Shown here piece by piece: positions 6,987 through 13,564 of a DNA stretch of 36,766 bases. The stretch lies in the IMG/VR virus record IMGVR_UViG_3300047388_000069, positions 1-36,766 of that record, one strand, 5' to 3'. Position 1 is the first letter of the stretch; every line of letters starts with the position of its first letter. The DNA comes from a virus. The notes under the pieces are model-generated. The model made no database searches. It was not told where the DNA came from and worked only from the letters and a program-made list of their open reading frames with translations. A program made the position numbers and the translations under genes.

Positions 6987-7811
6987 GTGGTGCACACCCG
7001 AGACGCCGACTTCACGCTGCTACAAGGCGACGCGCTCGACGAGCTCCGGGCGCTGCCCGACGGCTCGGCCGCGTGCGTCGTGACCTCGCCGCCCTACCTC
7101 GACGCTCGACCCGAATACGACGCGCCGACCGCCGACGACTATGCGGCGATCTTCGTCGAGCTCGGCCGCGTCGTCACCGGCCCGATGCTATGGAACGTCG
7201 GCCGGCTATGGCGCGACGGCCTCGAGCGCCTATGGTGGCTCGACCTCGTCGAGCTCGCCGCCGGCGCAGGGTGGCAGCATTGGGATTCGCTCGTTTGGGT
7301 GAAACTCAACCCGAACCCGATACAGGGCCGAGCGGCGGCGAACGCTCACGAGTACGTGCTCGTTTTCGGCCGGCCCGGCGTCGCGCTTAACGAAGAGGCG
7401 CGCCGGCGTCCCTACGCCGAGGGCTCGGTCGAGCGGCTACGCCGCCGGTGGATCGCCTCGGTATCCGTGAAGGGTGACGGCGCCGAACGCTCGGGCGCGA
7501 GGCGCACCGAGCGGCGAGGCGAACGGCACGACGCGAACCCTGCCGGCGCTCGAGCTCCGTCCGTGATCGTTACCTCGACCGGCCGCGAGAAGGGCAATCC
7601 GCACCCGGCGCCGATGCCGCTCGCGCTCGCCGACGAGCTCGTCTTGCTCGGCTCGTGGGCGACGCAAGTCGTGCTCGACCCGTTCGCCGGCTCGGGCACG
7701 ACGGCGCTCGCGGCGCGTCGGCTCGGCCGCCGGTCGGTCGCGATCGAGCTCAATCCCGACTATTGCGAGCTCGCCGCGACGCGCTTGCAGCAACAGGCGC
7801 TTTTTTCGTGA
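6987..7811 (+). CDS. Orphan DNA methyltransferase, beta-class order
   Basis: This 274-residue SAM-dependent DNA methyltransferase has the catalytic TSPPY motif at residues 33-37, before the SAM-binding DPFAGSGTT motif at 231-239. This order defines the beta group. SPPY is typical of N4-cytosine enzymes, though N6-adenine activity cannot be excluded. HEYVLVFGR and a conserved NPDYCELA end region fit the family. No restriction endonuclease is adjacent, so it is an orphan, probably protecting phage DNA from host restriction. Two GTG codons start the frame (6987, 6990). The stop overlaps the primase-helicase start in GTGA. Confidence 0.88.
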   Translation: MVHTRDADFTLLQGDALDELRALPDGSAACVVTSPPYLDARPEYDAPTADDYAAIFVELGRVVTGPMLWNVGRLWRDGLERLWWLDLVELAAGAGWQHWDSLVWVKLNPNPIQGRAAANAHEYVLVFGRPGVALNEEARRRPYAEGSVERLRRRWIASVSVKGDGAERSGARRTERRGERHDANPAGARAPSVIVTSTGREKGNPHPAPMPLALADELVLLGSWATQVVLDPFAGSGTTALAARRLGRRSVAIELNPDYCELAATRLQQQALFS

Positions 7812-9586
7812 CCGGCTCAGGATTCGGCGCCGACCGTTTCGGATGGCCGGACGACGCGCTCGCCGAGGTGCACACTCGTCGAGGGTGGACGGAGGCGGCG
7901 ATCGAGCGGCTCGAGCTCACCTTCGACGCGTCGACCGGCGTCATCGGCTTCCCGCTCGTCGACGCGACCGGCGACACGCTCGGCGTCTTGCGCTACCTCC
8001 CGTATCCCGAGCAGCGCAACGGCAAGCGGAAAACGGAGCAGCCGGCCGGCGTCCCGAGGCAACTCTTCCCGCCGCCCGAAACGATCGGGCAAGACGCCGT
8101 CGAGCTCGTGCTCACCGAAGGCGAACCCGACCAAGTCGCCGCCGCCTCGGCCGGCTATACCGCCGTCGCCGTGCCCGGCGTCGAAGGGTGGAAGGCCGAA
8201 TACGCCGGCCGCTTCGCCGGCCGCCGGTGGACCGTCTTCGTCGTCTTCGACGCCGACGCCGGCGGCCGCCGAGCTGCACACCGCGTCGCCGGCGACCTCG
8301 CCGCTGCCGGCGTCGACGCCCGAGTCGTCGACCTCGCACCCGAACGCGACGACGGCTACGACGTCACCGACTACCTACTCGAGTACGGCGGGCCGGCGTT
8401 CGGCACGCTGCTCGACGAGGCCGAGCCCTACGCGCCGGAGCTCGAGCCCGACGCCGACGCCGGCTACCGGCTCACCGTCCGCACCGCCGCGCAGATACTC
8501 GCGATCCCCGAGCCCGTCCGCGACCCGCTGCTCGGGCCGCTGCTCGACCGTGGCTACCGCACCGTCGTCGTCGGCGACACCGGCCACGGCAAAACGTCTT
8601 TCGCGTTGCAGATGCTCGGCGCCGTCGTCAAGGGCGAAACGATGCTCGGCTATGACGGCGCCGGCGCCGGCCCGGCGCTCGTCGTCGACCTCGAGCAAGG
8701 CCTACGCTCGATCAAGCGCGGCCTACGCGAAGCCGGCCTCGACGGACGCGACGACGTTCTCTATGTCACCGTGCCCGACGGGCTCGCGCTCGACCGCGAC
8801 CCCGAACACCTCCGCGCGCTCGACGCCGTGCTCGCCGAGTACCGGCCGGCGCTGCTACTGCTCGACCCGTACTACAAGGCGCACCGCGCCGACGACCCGA
8901 ACGCCGAACGGCCGATCATCGACCTAATGCGCGCGCTCGACGGCCTTCGCGCCGTCTACGACTTCGCGCTAATCCTGCCGGCGCACCCGCGCAAAGACGT
9001 CGCCGGCCGCGAAGGCGCCCGCAAGCTAACCGTGCACGACGTCGCCGGCTCAGGCGCCGCAACCCGAGGCGCCGAGATAGTGCTCGGCCTCGAGCGGCTC
9101 GGGCACGGCTACGCGCGTCTCCGCTACCTCAAGGACCGCGACGGCGACCTACCCGTCGGCGACCACGTCTCGATGCTCTACTCGAAAGACACCGGCTTTA
9201 GGCTCGACCCGAAGGATTCGACGAGCGACGAGTCGCTCGAGGCGAAGGTGCTCGAGGCCGGCCTGCCGTGGTCGACCGTGAAAGAGTGGCGCGTCGAGCT
9301 CGGCGTCCGCGAGGCGCAAGCGCGCCGCGTGCTCGACGCTCTCGTCGAGCGAGGCGAGCTCGCTTTTGCCGTCGGGCCGCCCGGCCGCAACGCGAACGCG
9401 AAGTGTTACTCAGGTGCTCCCGAGGCGTGGGAGCACACCGGAGCACAGGAGCAGTTTCCTCTCGAAACGGAGTGTGCTCCCGGTGCTCCGGGCTCTCTTA
9501 AGAGAGAGCCGGAAGCCGGAGCACCCGACGAGGCCGATGTGATCCGGGAGCACAACCTCGAGGCCGAGGCCGACTCGTGGACGTGA
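7808..9586 (+). CDS. TOPRIM plus RecA-like ATPase, replicative primase-helicase
   Basis: This 592-residue replication protein starts at GTG 7808 (GTGA overlap). A TOPRIM domain (about residues 95-200) shows VLTEGEPDQVAAA with the catalytic Glu and VVFDADAGGRRAA with the metal Asp residues. A RepA/DnaB-like ATPase follows, with Walker A GDTGHGKTS at about 256-264 and Walker B LLLLDPYYKAHR at about 351-362. A winged-helix-like region sits near 480-530 (WSTVKEWRVELGVREAQARR). No zinc finger or separate polymerase domain was recognised. The last 60 residues are low complexity, and their DNA carries the repeat cluster described separately. It should unwind and prime at the phage origin. Confidence 0.88.
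   Translation: MTGSGFGADRFGWPDDALAEVHTRRGWTEAAIERLELTFDASTGVIGFPLVDATGDTLGVLRYLPYPEQRNGKRKTEQPAGVPRQLFPPPETIGQDAVELVLTEGEPDQVAAASAGYTAVAVPGVEGWKAEYAGRFAGRRWTVFVVFDADAGGRRAAHRVAGDLAAAGVDARVVDLAPERDDGYDVTDYLLEYGGPAFGTLLDEAEPYAPELEPDADAGYRLTVRTAAQILAIPEPVRDPLLGPLLDRGYRTVVVGDTGHGKTSFALQMLGAVVKGETMLGYDGAGAGPALVVDLEQGLRSIKRGLREAGLDGRDDVLYVTVPDGLALDRDPEHLRALDAVLAEYRPALLLLDPYYKAHRADDPNAERPIIDLMRALDGLRAVYDFALILPAHPRKDVAGREGARKLTVHDVAGSGAATRGAEIVLGLERLGHGYARLRYLKDRDGDLPVGDHVSMLYSKDTGFRLDPKDSTSDESLEAKVLEAGLPWSTVKEWRVELGVREAQARRVLDALVERGELAFAVGPPGRNANAKCYSGAPEAWEHTGAQEQFPLETECAPGAPGSLKREPEAGAPDEADVIREHNLEAEADSWT
9414..9553. repeat. Cluster of GGAGCAC/GTGCTCC heptamers, origin-like
   Basis: Within 140 bp the heptamer GGAGCAC occurs at 9430, 9440, 9518 and 9547, and its complement GTGCTCC at 9414, 9474 and 9483. 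A one-mismatch copy is at 9448. A hairpin (GGCTCTCT, 9491-9498; AGAGAGCC, 9503-9510) lies between inverted copies. The cluster sits in the 3' end of the primase-helicase gene, like the lambda origin inside gene O. A replication origin is the simplest reading. Confidence 0.6.
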
Positions 9587-10014
9587 TCGCCTTCACCGTG
9601 CACGGCGAGCCGGCGCCGCAGGGCTCGAAGACAGTCGGCCGGTCGAAGGCCGGCGCCGCCTTCGTCCGCGAAGACAACCCCGCCACCGGACCGTGGCGCA
9701 ACGCCGTCACCGCCGCCGCCGTCGAGGCGATGGAAGGCCGGCCGCCGATCAGCGGGCCCGCGCGCCTCGAGGTCGACTTCGTCTTCGGCCGGCCGCGCTC
9801 GCACTACCGGACGGGCAAGCACGCCGGCGAGCTCAAGGCGTCGGCGTCGCACTACCGCGCCTCGAGGCCGGACGTCGATAAGCTCGTGCGCGCGGTCGGC
9901 GACGCGCTAGCCGGCGTCGTGCTTGTCGACGATGCGGCGATCGTCGAGCTCGTCGCTCGGAAGGTGTACGGCTCGCCGGCCGCGCACGTCTCGATCACGG
10001 AGCTCGCCGCGTGA
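9577..10014 (+). CDS. rusA: RusA-type Holliday junction resolvase
   Basis: This 145-residue endonuclease resolves branched DNA during replication and packaging. VHGEPAPQGSKTVGR matches the RusA N-terminus. The catalytic Asp cluster is seen in RPDVDKLVRAVGDAL and VLVDDAAIVEL. Family length is about 120-150. The start is GTG 9577 or, more in line with the local GTGA coupling, GTG 9583. It overlaps the primase-helicase end. Confidence 0.9.
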   Translation: MDVIAFTVHGEPAPQGSKTVGRSKAGAAFVREDNPATGPWRNAVTAAAVEAMEGRPPISGPARLEVDFVFGRPRSHYRTGKHAGELKASASHYRASRPDVDKLVRAVGDALAGVVLVDDAAIVELVARKVYGSPAAHVSITELAA

Positions 10015-10187
10015 ATCGCGAGCTCGCTCTCGCTCGCGTTAACGCCGAGCTCGTGCTCGTCGAGCGGCTACTTCGTGCAGCCGTTGCCGCCGACGACGAG
10101 CTCGAGGCCGACCGCGCAGTCGAGGCGGCGCATCGACACTTGCGCGACGCGCTCGCGCTTGCAGCGGAATACGGGCGCGCCGCGTGA
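10011..10187 (+). CDS. Small helical protein
   Basis: This 58-residue protein starts at GTG 10011 in a GTGA overlap with rusA and ends in a GTGA overlap with the next gene. It is predicted to be all helical and rich in Ala, Leu, Glu and Arg (ARVNAELVLVERLLRAAVAA), suggesting a coiled-coil hairpin. No family is recognised. Confidence 0.6.
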   Translation: MNRELALARVNAELVLVERLLRAAVAADDELEADRAVEAAHRHLRDALALAAEYGRAA

Positions 10188-10261
10188 CCGCGCAGCAATG
10201 GGTCGCGCTCGCTGTCGCCGCGCTCTTCGCGACGCTCGCCTTGATCGGGCTCGGCCGATGA
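10184..10261 (+). CDS. 25-residue single-span membrane micropeptide
   Basis: The frame starts at GTG 10184 and ends at 10261, with 4-base overlaps on both sides. After MTAQQ it is nearly all hydrophobic (WVALAVAALFATLALIGLG), enough for one membrane span, then Arg. It is part of an unbroken coupling chain, which is the main evidence that it is translated. Confidence 0.5.
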   Translation: MTAQQWVALAVAALFATLALIGLGR

Positions 10262-10344
10262 TCGCCGCCGGCATGATCGTCTACACCGCCGCCGTCGCAA
10301 TCCTCGCGTGGCTCTTCGCCGCGCTGCTCGGGCTATGGCGATGA
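10258..10344 (+). CDS. 28-residue single-span membrane micropeptide
   Basis: The frame starts at ATG 10258 (ATGA overlap) and ends in an ATGA overlap with the next gene. The sequence is one hydrophobic helix (MIVYTAAVAILAWLFAALLG) with a short Trp-Arg end. It follows directly on another micropeptide of the same kind. The two could assemble together in the membrane. A holin-like or exclusion role is possible but untested. Confidence 0.5.
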   Translation: MIAAGMIVYTAAVAILAWLFAALLGLWR

Positions 10345-10640
10345 GCGGACACCTCGAGCCGGCCGAGTTTCGCCTCGAGCTCGTCGAGCTCTTGTCGCGA
10401 GCGATCCCGTTCGGCGACGACGACGACCTCGAGCAGCTTGCCGCGCTCGACGACGAGGTCGGCATCCCGACGTGCGCGCTCGTCGTCGTCGAGTGGCAGG
10501 CGTCGACCGGCCGCCGGTGGCTCTCGCGTATGGCGATCCGAGGCGACGGCGACGAGGCGCCGCCGTGGGTCCTTCGGATGCTCGCGCGTGAGGCGCTCGA
10601 GTGGGACGAGCACGACGCCGGCGGCGAGGGTGACGAGTGA
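10341..10640 (+). CDS. Acidic hypothetical protein
   Basis: This 99-residue acidic protein starts at ATG 10341 (ATGA overlap). It has an alpha/beta appearance: a helical N-terminus (PAEFRLELVELLSRAIPFGD), a central strand (TCALVVVEWQ) and an Asp/Glu-rich tail. No family is recognised. A promoter for the next gene overlaps its end. Confidence 0.65.
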   Translation: MSGHLEPAEFRLELVELLSRAIPFGDDDDLEQLAALDDEVGIPTCALVVVEWQASTGRRWLSRMAIRGDGDEAPPWVLRMLAREALEWDEHDAGGEGDE

Positions 10641-10658
10641 GCGAGCTCGCGCTACGAT
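10630..10658 (+). promoter_or_regulatory. Candidate promoter for the 10668 gene
   Basis: GTGACG (10630-10635), 17 bases, TACGAT (10653-10658). The ATG at 10668 is 9 bases past the -10 box and no Shine-Dalgarno is present, so the transcript may be nearly leaderless. The -10 matches the one at 16819-16824 exactly. Confidence 0.5.
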
Positions 10659-10667
10659 CGAGCTCCG

Positions 10668-10967
10668 ATGCCGCTCACCGCGAAGCAACGCAACGCGCTA
10701 CCCGACTCGGCCTTCGTCTACCCGAAGGCGCGCAAGTATCCCGTCCCGACGAAGGCGCAAGCCAAGCGCGCCGGCATCGGCGAACGGCAGCGGCTCGGCC
10801 TGCACCGCAACGCGCTCAGCCGCTCGGCGCAACGCTCGACCTCGGGCACGCCGTCGAAGGTGCGCGCGGTCGTGCGCCGGCGCGCCGGCGGCAAGGTCGC
10901 GTCGGTACGTCGGCGAGCTCGGCCTCGGTCGACGACCGTGCTCGGCAAGCGGAGGCGGCGCGCGTGA
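10668..10967 (+). CDS. Basic phage protein of unknown function
   Basis: This 99-residue strongly basic protein starts at ATG 10668. The pattern KQRNALPDSAFVYPKARKYP, then RQRLGLHRNALSRSA and KVRAVVRRR, resembles a small basic protein that recurs in phage and actinobacterial sequences, often in the structural half. The C-terminus is Arg/Lys-rich and likely binds nucleic acid. It has its own candidate promoter and no Shine-Dalgarno, unlike its neighbours. An overlapping longer frame (10637-11065) was judged a shadow. Confidence 0.7.
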   Translation: MPLTAKQRNALPDSAFVYPKARKYPVPTKAQAKRAGIGERQRLGLHRNALSRSAQRSTSGTPSKVRAVVRRRAGGKVASVRRRARPRSTTVLGKRRRRA

Positions 10968-11065
10968 TGCCGCCGCGCCGCGAGTACCGCCTGCCGATCG
11001 GCGACATAGCTCTCGTCGTGATAGCCGTCTTCGTCGTGCTCGCCTACTTCCACGGATGGAACTAG
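10967..11065 (+). CDS. 32-residue membrane micropeptide
   Basis: ATG 10967 overlaps the preceding stop (TGATG). The protein is a basic N-terminus (MPPRREYRLP) followed by one hydrophobic span (DIALVVIAVFVVLAYFHGWN). It is the third single-span micropeptide of this operon. It overlaps the next gene by 10 bases. Confidence 0.5.
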   Translation: MPPRREYRLPIGDIALVVIAVFVVLAYFHGWN

Positions 11066-11313
11066 GGCGCGAGCTCGACCGTGCCGTCGCCGGCGTGCTC
11101 GTCGCGACCGTCCGCCTCGTGGCCGGCGTGACCCGCGTCGCGTGCCGGCGCCTGCTCTTCGGCAAGAGGGGGGGGATCGATCCGCGTCGAGGCTTCGTGC
11201 TCGAAGGAGGGGGGGGGATCGTTGGCCGGACGCGTCGCGCGTGGAGAAGGGTACGTCGCTACTTCGGGCTCGGGCAGACGGGCACCGTCGACGAGCGGGG
11301 CAGGTCGGCGTGA
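11056..11313 (+). CDS. Basic hypothetical protein containing two poly-G tracts
   Basis: This 85-residue frame starts at ATG 11056. The N-terminus is amphipathic (LDRAVAGVLVATVRLVAGVT) and the rest Arg-rich. The coding strand has G8 (11168-11175) and G9 (11209-11217), both followed by ATCG, so the gene is prone to slippage. No family is recognised. Confidence 0.5.
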   Translation: MELGRELDRAVAGVLVATVRLVAGVTRVACRRLLFGKRGGIDPRRGFVLEGGGGIVGRTRRAWRRVRRYFGLGQTGTVDERGRSA

Positions 11314-11335
11314 CCGGCGGCAGGGTGGCGACGAC

Positions 11336-11899
11336 GTGACCGGCGGGCGCACGCCGACCGTGTGCTCGACGCCCGGCTGCCCGCGTCCGGTCGTGCGCGC
11401 CGGCCGCTGCTCGGCGCACGCGCCGAAGGCGTGGGCCGGCTCGAGTGAACGCAGGCGCGAGCTCGGCCTGCCGTCCGGCGGCGTGATGCAACGCGTCGGC
11501 CGCGTCGTGCGCGCTCGAGCTCGGCATCGGTGCGAGTCGTGCAGCCGGCGCGTCGCGCTCGGCGAAGGCTCAGTCGACCATCGCGTGCCGATCGGCGAAG
11601 GCGGCGCGACGATCGAGTCGAGCGCGGTCGACATAGCCGGCGCCCTAGGCAACCTCCGGCTTCTATGCGACGAGTGTCATCTCGAGAAGTCTCTCGCCGA
11701 GGCGGCTCGAGCCCGAGCTCTTCGATCGAGGGCGAGGGGGCAGGGGGCAGGCGGCCGTCGTCGACTCGGCGCCCGCGTGCTCGAGCTCGAAAAGAAAAAA
11801 GATTCTCGCGAGGTGGGGGGACCCCCCCCTGCGGAATTTTCTACAGGCCCGGTGGGCTCTGCTGCTCGAGGTGTGTACGCTCGAGAGGGTGGCGCGTGA
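11336..11899 (+). CDS. HNH endonuclease
   Basis: This 187-residue HNH nuclease has a zinc-binding N-terminus (CSTPGCPRPVVRAGRC), then CESCSRRVALGEGSVDHRVP with the catalytic His, and NLRLLCDECHLEKS completing the HNH/zinc core. In cos phages an HNH protein beside the terminase genes is needed for cos cleavage, and this gene lies just upstream of the small terminase. The core ends near residue 115; the rest is a low-complexity tail read through A-, G- and C-runs and may not be functional protein. GTG 11336 was chosen because the zinc region begins soon after; upstream in-frame TTG 11222 would add an Arg-rich stretch. Confidence 0.88.
   Translation: MTGGRTPTVCSTPGCPRPVVRAGRCSAHAPKAWAGSSERRRELGLPSGGVMQRVGRVVRARARHRCESCSRRVALGEGSVDHRVPIGEGGATIESSAVDIAGALGNLRLLCDECHLEKSLAEAARARALRSRARGQGAGGRRRLGARVLELEKKKDSREVGGPPPAEFSTGPVGSAARGVYAREGGA
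11736..11835 (+). other. Poly-G/poly-C tracts near HNH end, candidate cos region
   Basis: G5 (11736-11740), G5 (11743-11747), an A-rich stretch, then G6-A-C8 (11815-11829) followed by TGCGGAATTTTC. Phages with an HNH gene next to terminase genes are usually cos phages, and GC-rich near-palindromes often mark their ends. The cut site cannot be set from sequence. Confidence 0.3.
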
Positions 11900-12066
11900 T
11901 GCTCTCGCAGAAGGTCGAGCAGGCCGCCGACGAGCTCGCGCAGGCTCTTCGAGCGGCGATCGACGGGCTCGACAAGATCGGCGACGAGAGGCCGCTTACC
12001 GGCGCCGAGCGCGAGCTCGTCGCGAACCTTCGCAACGCCGTCGACGAGTGGGATCGGCGGCCGTGA
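11899..12066 (+). CDS. Small helical protein
   Basis: This 55-residue protein starts at ATG 11899 (overlaps the HNH stop as TGATG). It is all-helical and acidic (KVEQAADELAQALRAAIDGL), ending in LVANLRNAVDEWDRRP. The C-terminal half resembles the later 12981 gene (ENLRRYFHSAVQQWEELA), suggesting two copies of one small helical fold. No function is assigned. Confidence 0.6.
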   Translation: MLSQKVEQAADELAQALRAAIDGLDKIGDERPLTGAERELVANLRNAVDEWDRRP

Positions 12067-12326
12067 CGGGCTCGGCGCGCACGGTTTGGCGGGTCGCCGG
12101 CGTCCCTGCCGGCGTCTTCGTGCTCGGCATCGGCCGCAAGGTGGAGCTCGAGGTTAGCGTCGGCTCGGCCGAGCCGGCGGTCGTCGCGGCGATCGAGACG
12201 GCGGCCGAGCGTGCCGGCGTCGTGCTCGAGCGCGTCGACGAGCACGGCGCGATGCTCGAGGCGTGGGAAGACTTCCGGGCGCGTGCCGACGCGATCGAGG
12301 CGAGGCGCGAGGCGAGGCGCGCGTGA
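12063..12326 (+). CDS. Hypothetical protein
   Basis: This 87-residue protein starts at GTG 12063 in a GTGA overlap. It has beta-strand-like stretches at the start (TVWRVAGVPAGVFVLGIGRK) and a long Glu/Arg/Ala helix at the end. No family is recognised. Confidence 0.55.
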   Translation: MTGSARTVWRVAGVPAGVFVLGIGRKVELEVSVGSAEPAVVAAIETAAERAGVVLERVDEHGAMLEAWEDFRARADAIEARREARRA

Positions 12327-12526
12327 GCGTGACGCTTCGCGAGCTCGAGCGGCTCAAGCGGCGCCGGCGGACGCTCGCGCTGCTCTCGATCGCGTGCGCG
12401 ATCACCGGCGCCTTGTGCCTCGGGCTCGCCGCGTCGCGAGGTGGGCTCGAGCTCGTCGTCGCCGGCGTCGTGGGGCTGCTCGCGGCCGTCTACGCGCTCG
12501 TCGTCGTCGTCGAGTCGGGCCGCTAG
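12323..12526 (+). CDS. Two-span membrane protein, holin-like in layout
   Basis: This 67-residue protein starts at GTG 12323 (GTGA overlap; GTG 12329 also possible). A basic N-terminus (RELERLKRRRR) leads to two membrane helices (LALLSIACAITGALCLGLAA and LELVVAGVVGLLAAVYALVV). Class II holins have this hairpin layout, but the gene lies before the small terminase and far from the endolysin. The function is open. Confidence 0.6.
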   Translation: MSVTLRELERLKRRRRTLALLSIACAITGALCLGLAASRGGLELVVAGVVGLLAAVYALVVVVESGR

Positions 12527-12981
12527 TGCCGCCGCCGAAGGCGCCCGGTACGCGCCGGCGTCGCAACGCCGGACAAACGTCGTGGAAGACGTTTGCCGCT
12601 CGGCCGCTCACCGGCAAGGCGCCGCCGCTACCCTCGAGGCGGCCGTCGTGGTCGGCTTCGACTCGGGCATGGTGGCGGCGCGTGTGGCGCGCTCCTATGG
12701 CGGCCGCTTACCTCGAGGCCGACCTCGGCGCCTTGTATCGGCTCGCCGAGCTCGTCGAGCGGCAGGCTCGCGGCGAGCTCACCTCGTCGGAGCACGGCGC
12801 CGTGACGCAACTCGAGGACCGTTTCGGCCTCACGCCGAAGGCTCGGCAGCTTTTGCAATGGCAGGTTTTGGCGGCCGGCGAGGCGCCGGCGACCGTCGTC
12901 GCGCCGGCGAGCTCGAGCTCCGGGCAGCCGTCGAGCGTGCGGCGGCTTCGCGCGGTCGACCCGAAGGCGGCGTCGGCCTAG
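12526..12981 (+). CDS. terS: Terminase small subunit
   Basis: This 151-residue protein starts at GTG 12526, overlapping the previous stop (TAGTG). The opening PPPKAPGTRRRRNAG, then WWRRVWRAPMAAAYLEADLG and LYRLAELVERQ, and RFGLTPKARQLLQW match P27-like small terminases of actinophages. It recognises phage DNA and hands it to the large subunit. It is placed two genes before TerL. The Pro-rich, basic N-terminus probably contacts DNA. Confidence 0.88.
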   Translation: MPPPKAPGTRRRRNAGQTSWKTFAARPLTGKAPPLPSRRPSWSASTRAWWRRVWRAPMAAAYLEADLGALYRLAELVERQARGELTSSEHGAVTQLEDRFGLTPKARQLLQWQVLAAGEAPATVVAPASSSSGQPSSVRRLRAVDPKAASA

Positions 12982-13232
12982 TGGCTCGGTGGAAGAAGAA
13001 GAAGCCGGCGCCGCTCGTCGACCCGGCGACGCTCGCCGCCGACGTCGAGCACGCGCTCGAGGGTGGCGCCGACGTCGTGCAGGCGGCGCGCAAGGTGCTC
13101 GAGTGGCTCGACGAGCTCGAGCTCGAGCAGGGCGCGTTATCGCCGGCAGCGGAGAACCTTCGCCGCTACTTTCACTCGGCCGTGCAGCAATGGGAAGAGC
13201 TCGCCGCCTCGGGGCTCGGGCCGTCGTCGTGA
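12981..13232 (+). CDS. Small acidic helical protein between terminase subunits
   Basis: This 83-residue protein starts at GTG 12981 (TAGTG overlap). After a Lys run (RWKKKKPAP) it is acidic and helical (DVEHALEGGADVVQAARKVL). It may assist packaging given its place, but no family is recognised. A possible weak -10 (TAATCT, 13241-13246) follows its end. Confidence 0.6.
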   Translation: MARWKKKKPAPLVDPATLAADVEHALEGGADVVQAARKVLEWLDELELEQGALSPAAENLRRYFHSAVQQWEELAASGLGPSS

Positions 13233-13280
13233 TTCCGCGCTAATCTCGGGCCGAACCCGAAGAGACGAAAGGGGCAGCAA

Positions 13281-13523
13281 ATGACAGTCGAAGTGGACGT
13301 CGAGCGGCAGGCCGTCGGCATCTCGTGGGACACCGACCTCGTGCAGGGCAAGGTCGTCACGCTCAAGGCCGAGAACGTCGCGAACGACGACGTGAGCACG
13401 CGAGGCGAAATGCCGAACGACGGGCACGCCGTGCTCACCTACCCGCAGAACTACCACGGCTCGAGTCTCGTCACCGTTCGCGGCAGCGAAGAGGGCGAAG
13501 ACACCGGCACGATCACCGTCTAG
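13281..13523 (+). CDS. Small beta-rich protein upstream of TerL
   Basis: This 80-residue protein has a clear ribosome binding site (GAAAGGGG, 13268-13275) before ATG 13281. It appears all-beta, with an immunoglobulin-like pattern of strands (EVDVERQAVGISWD, GKVVTLKAENV, SLVTVRGSEEGED). Similar small beta proteins occur in phage packaging and head modules. A decoration or accessory virion role is possible but unproven. Confidence 0.65.
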   Translation: MTVEVDVERQAVGISWDTDLVQGKVVTLKAENVANDDVSTRGEMPNDGHAVLTYPQNYHGSSLVTVRGSEEGEDTGTITV

Positions 13524-13564
13524 GGTGAGCTCGAGCTCGGGCCGGCCGGCGAGGCGCTAAGGCG

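Noticed and set aside
10637-11065. 142-residue frame overlapping the basic 99-residue gene
   Set aside because: The other frame (10668-10967) has the family-like sequence. Only the last 32 codons of this frame (from 10967) look real, as a separate micropeptide.
13241-13246. TAATCT as a promoter for the TerL segment
   Set aside because: No -35-like box at 16-18 bases; the downstream gene has a normal ribosome binding site and could be read from upstream.
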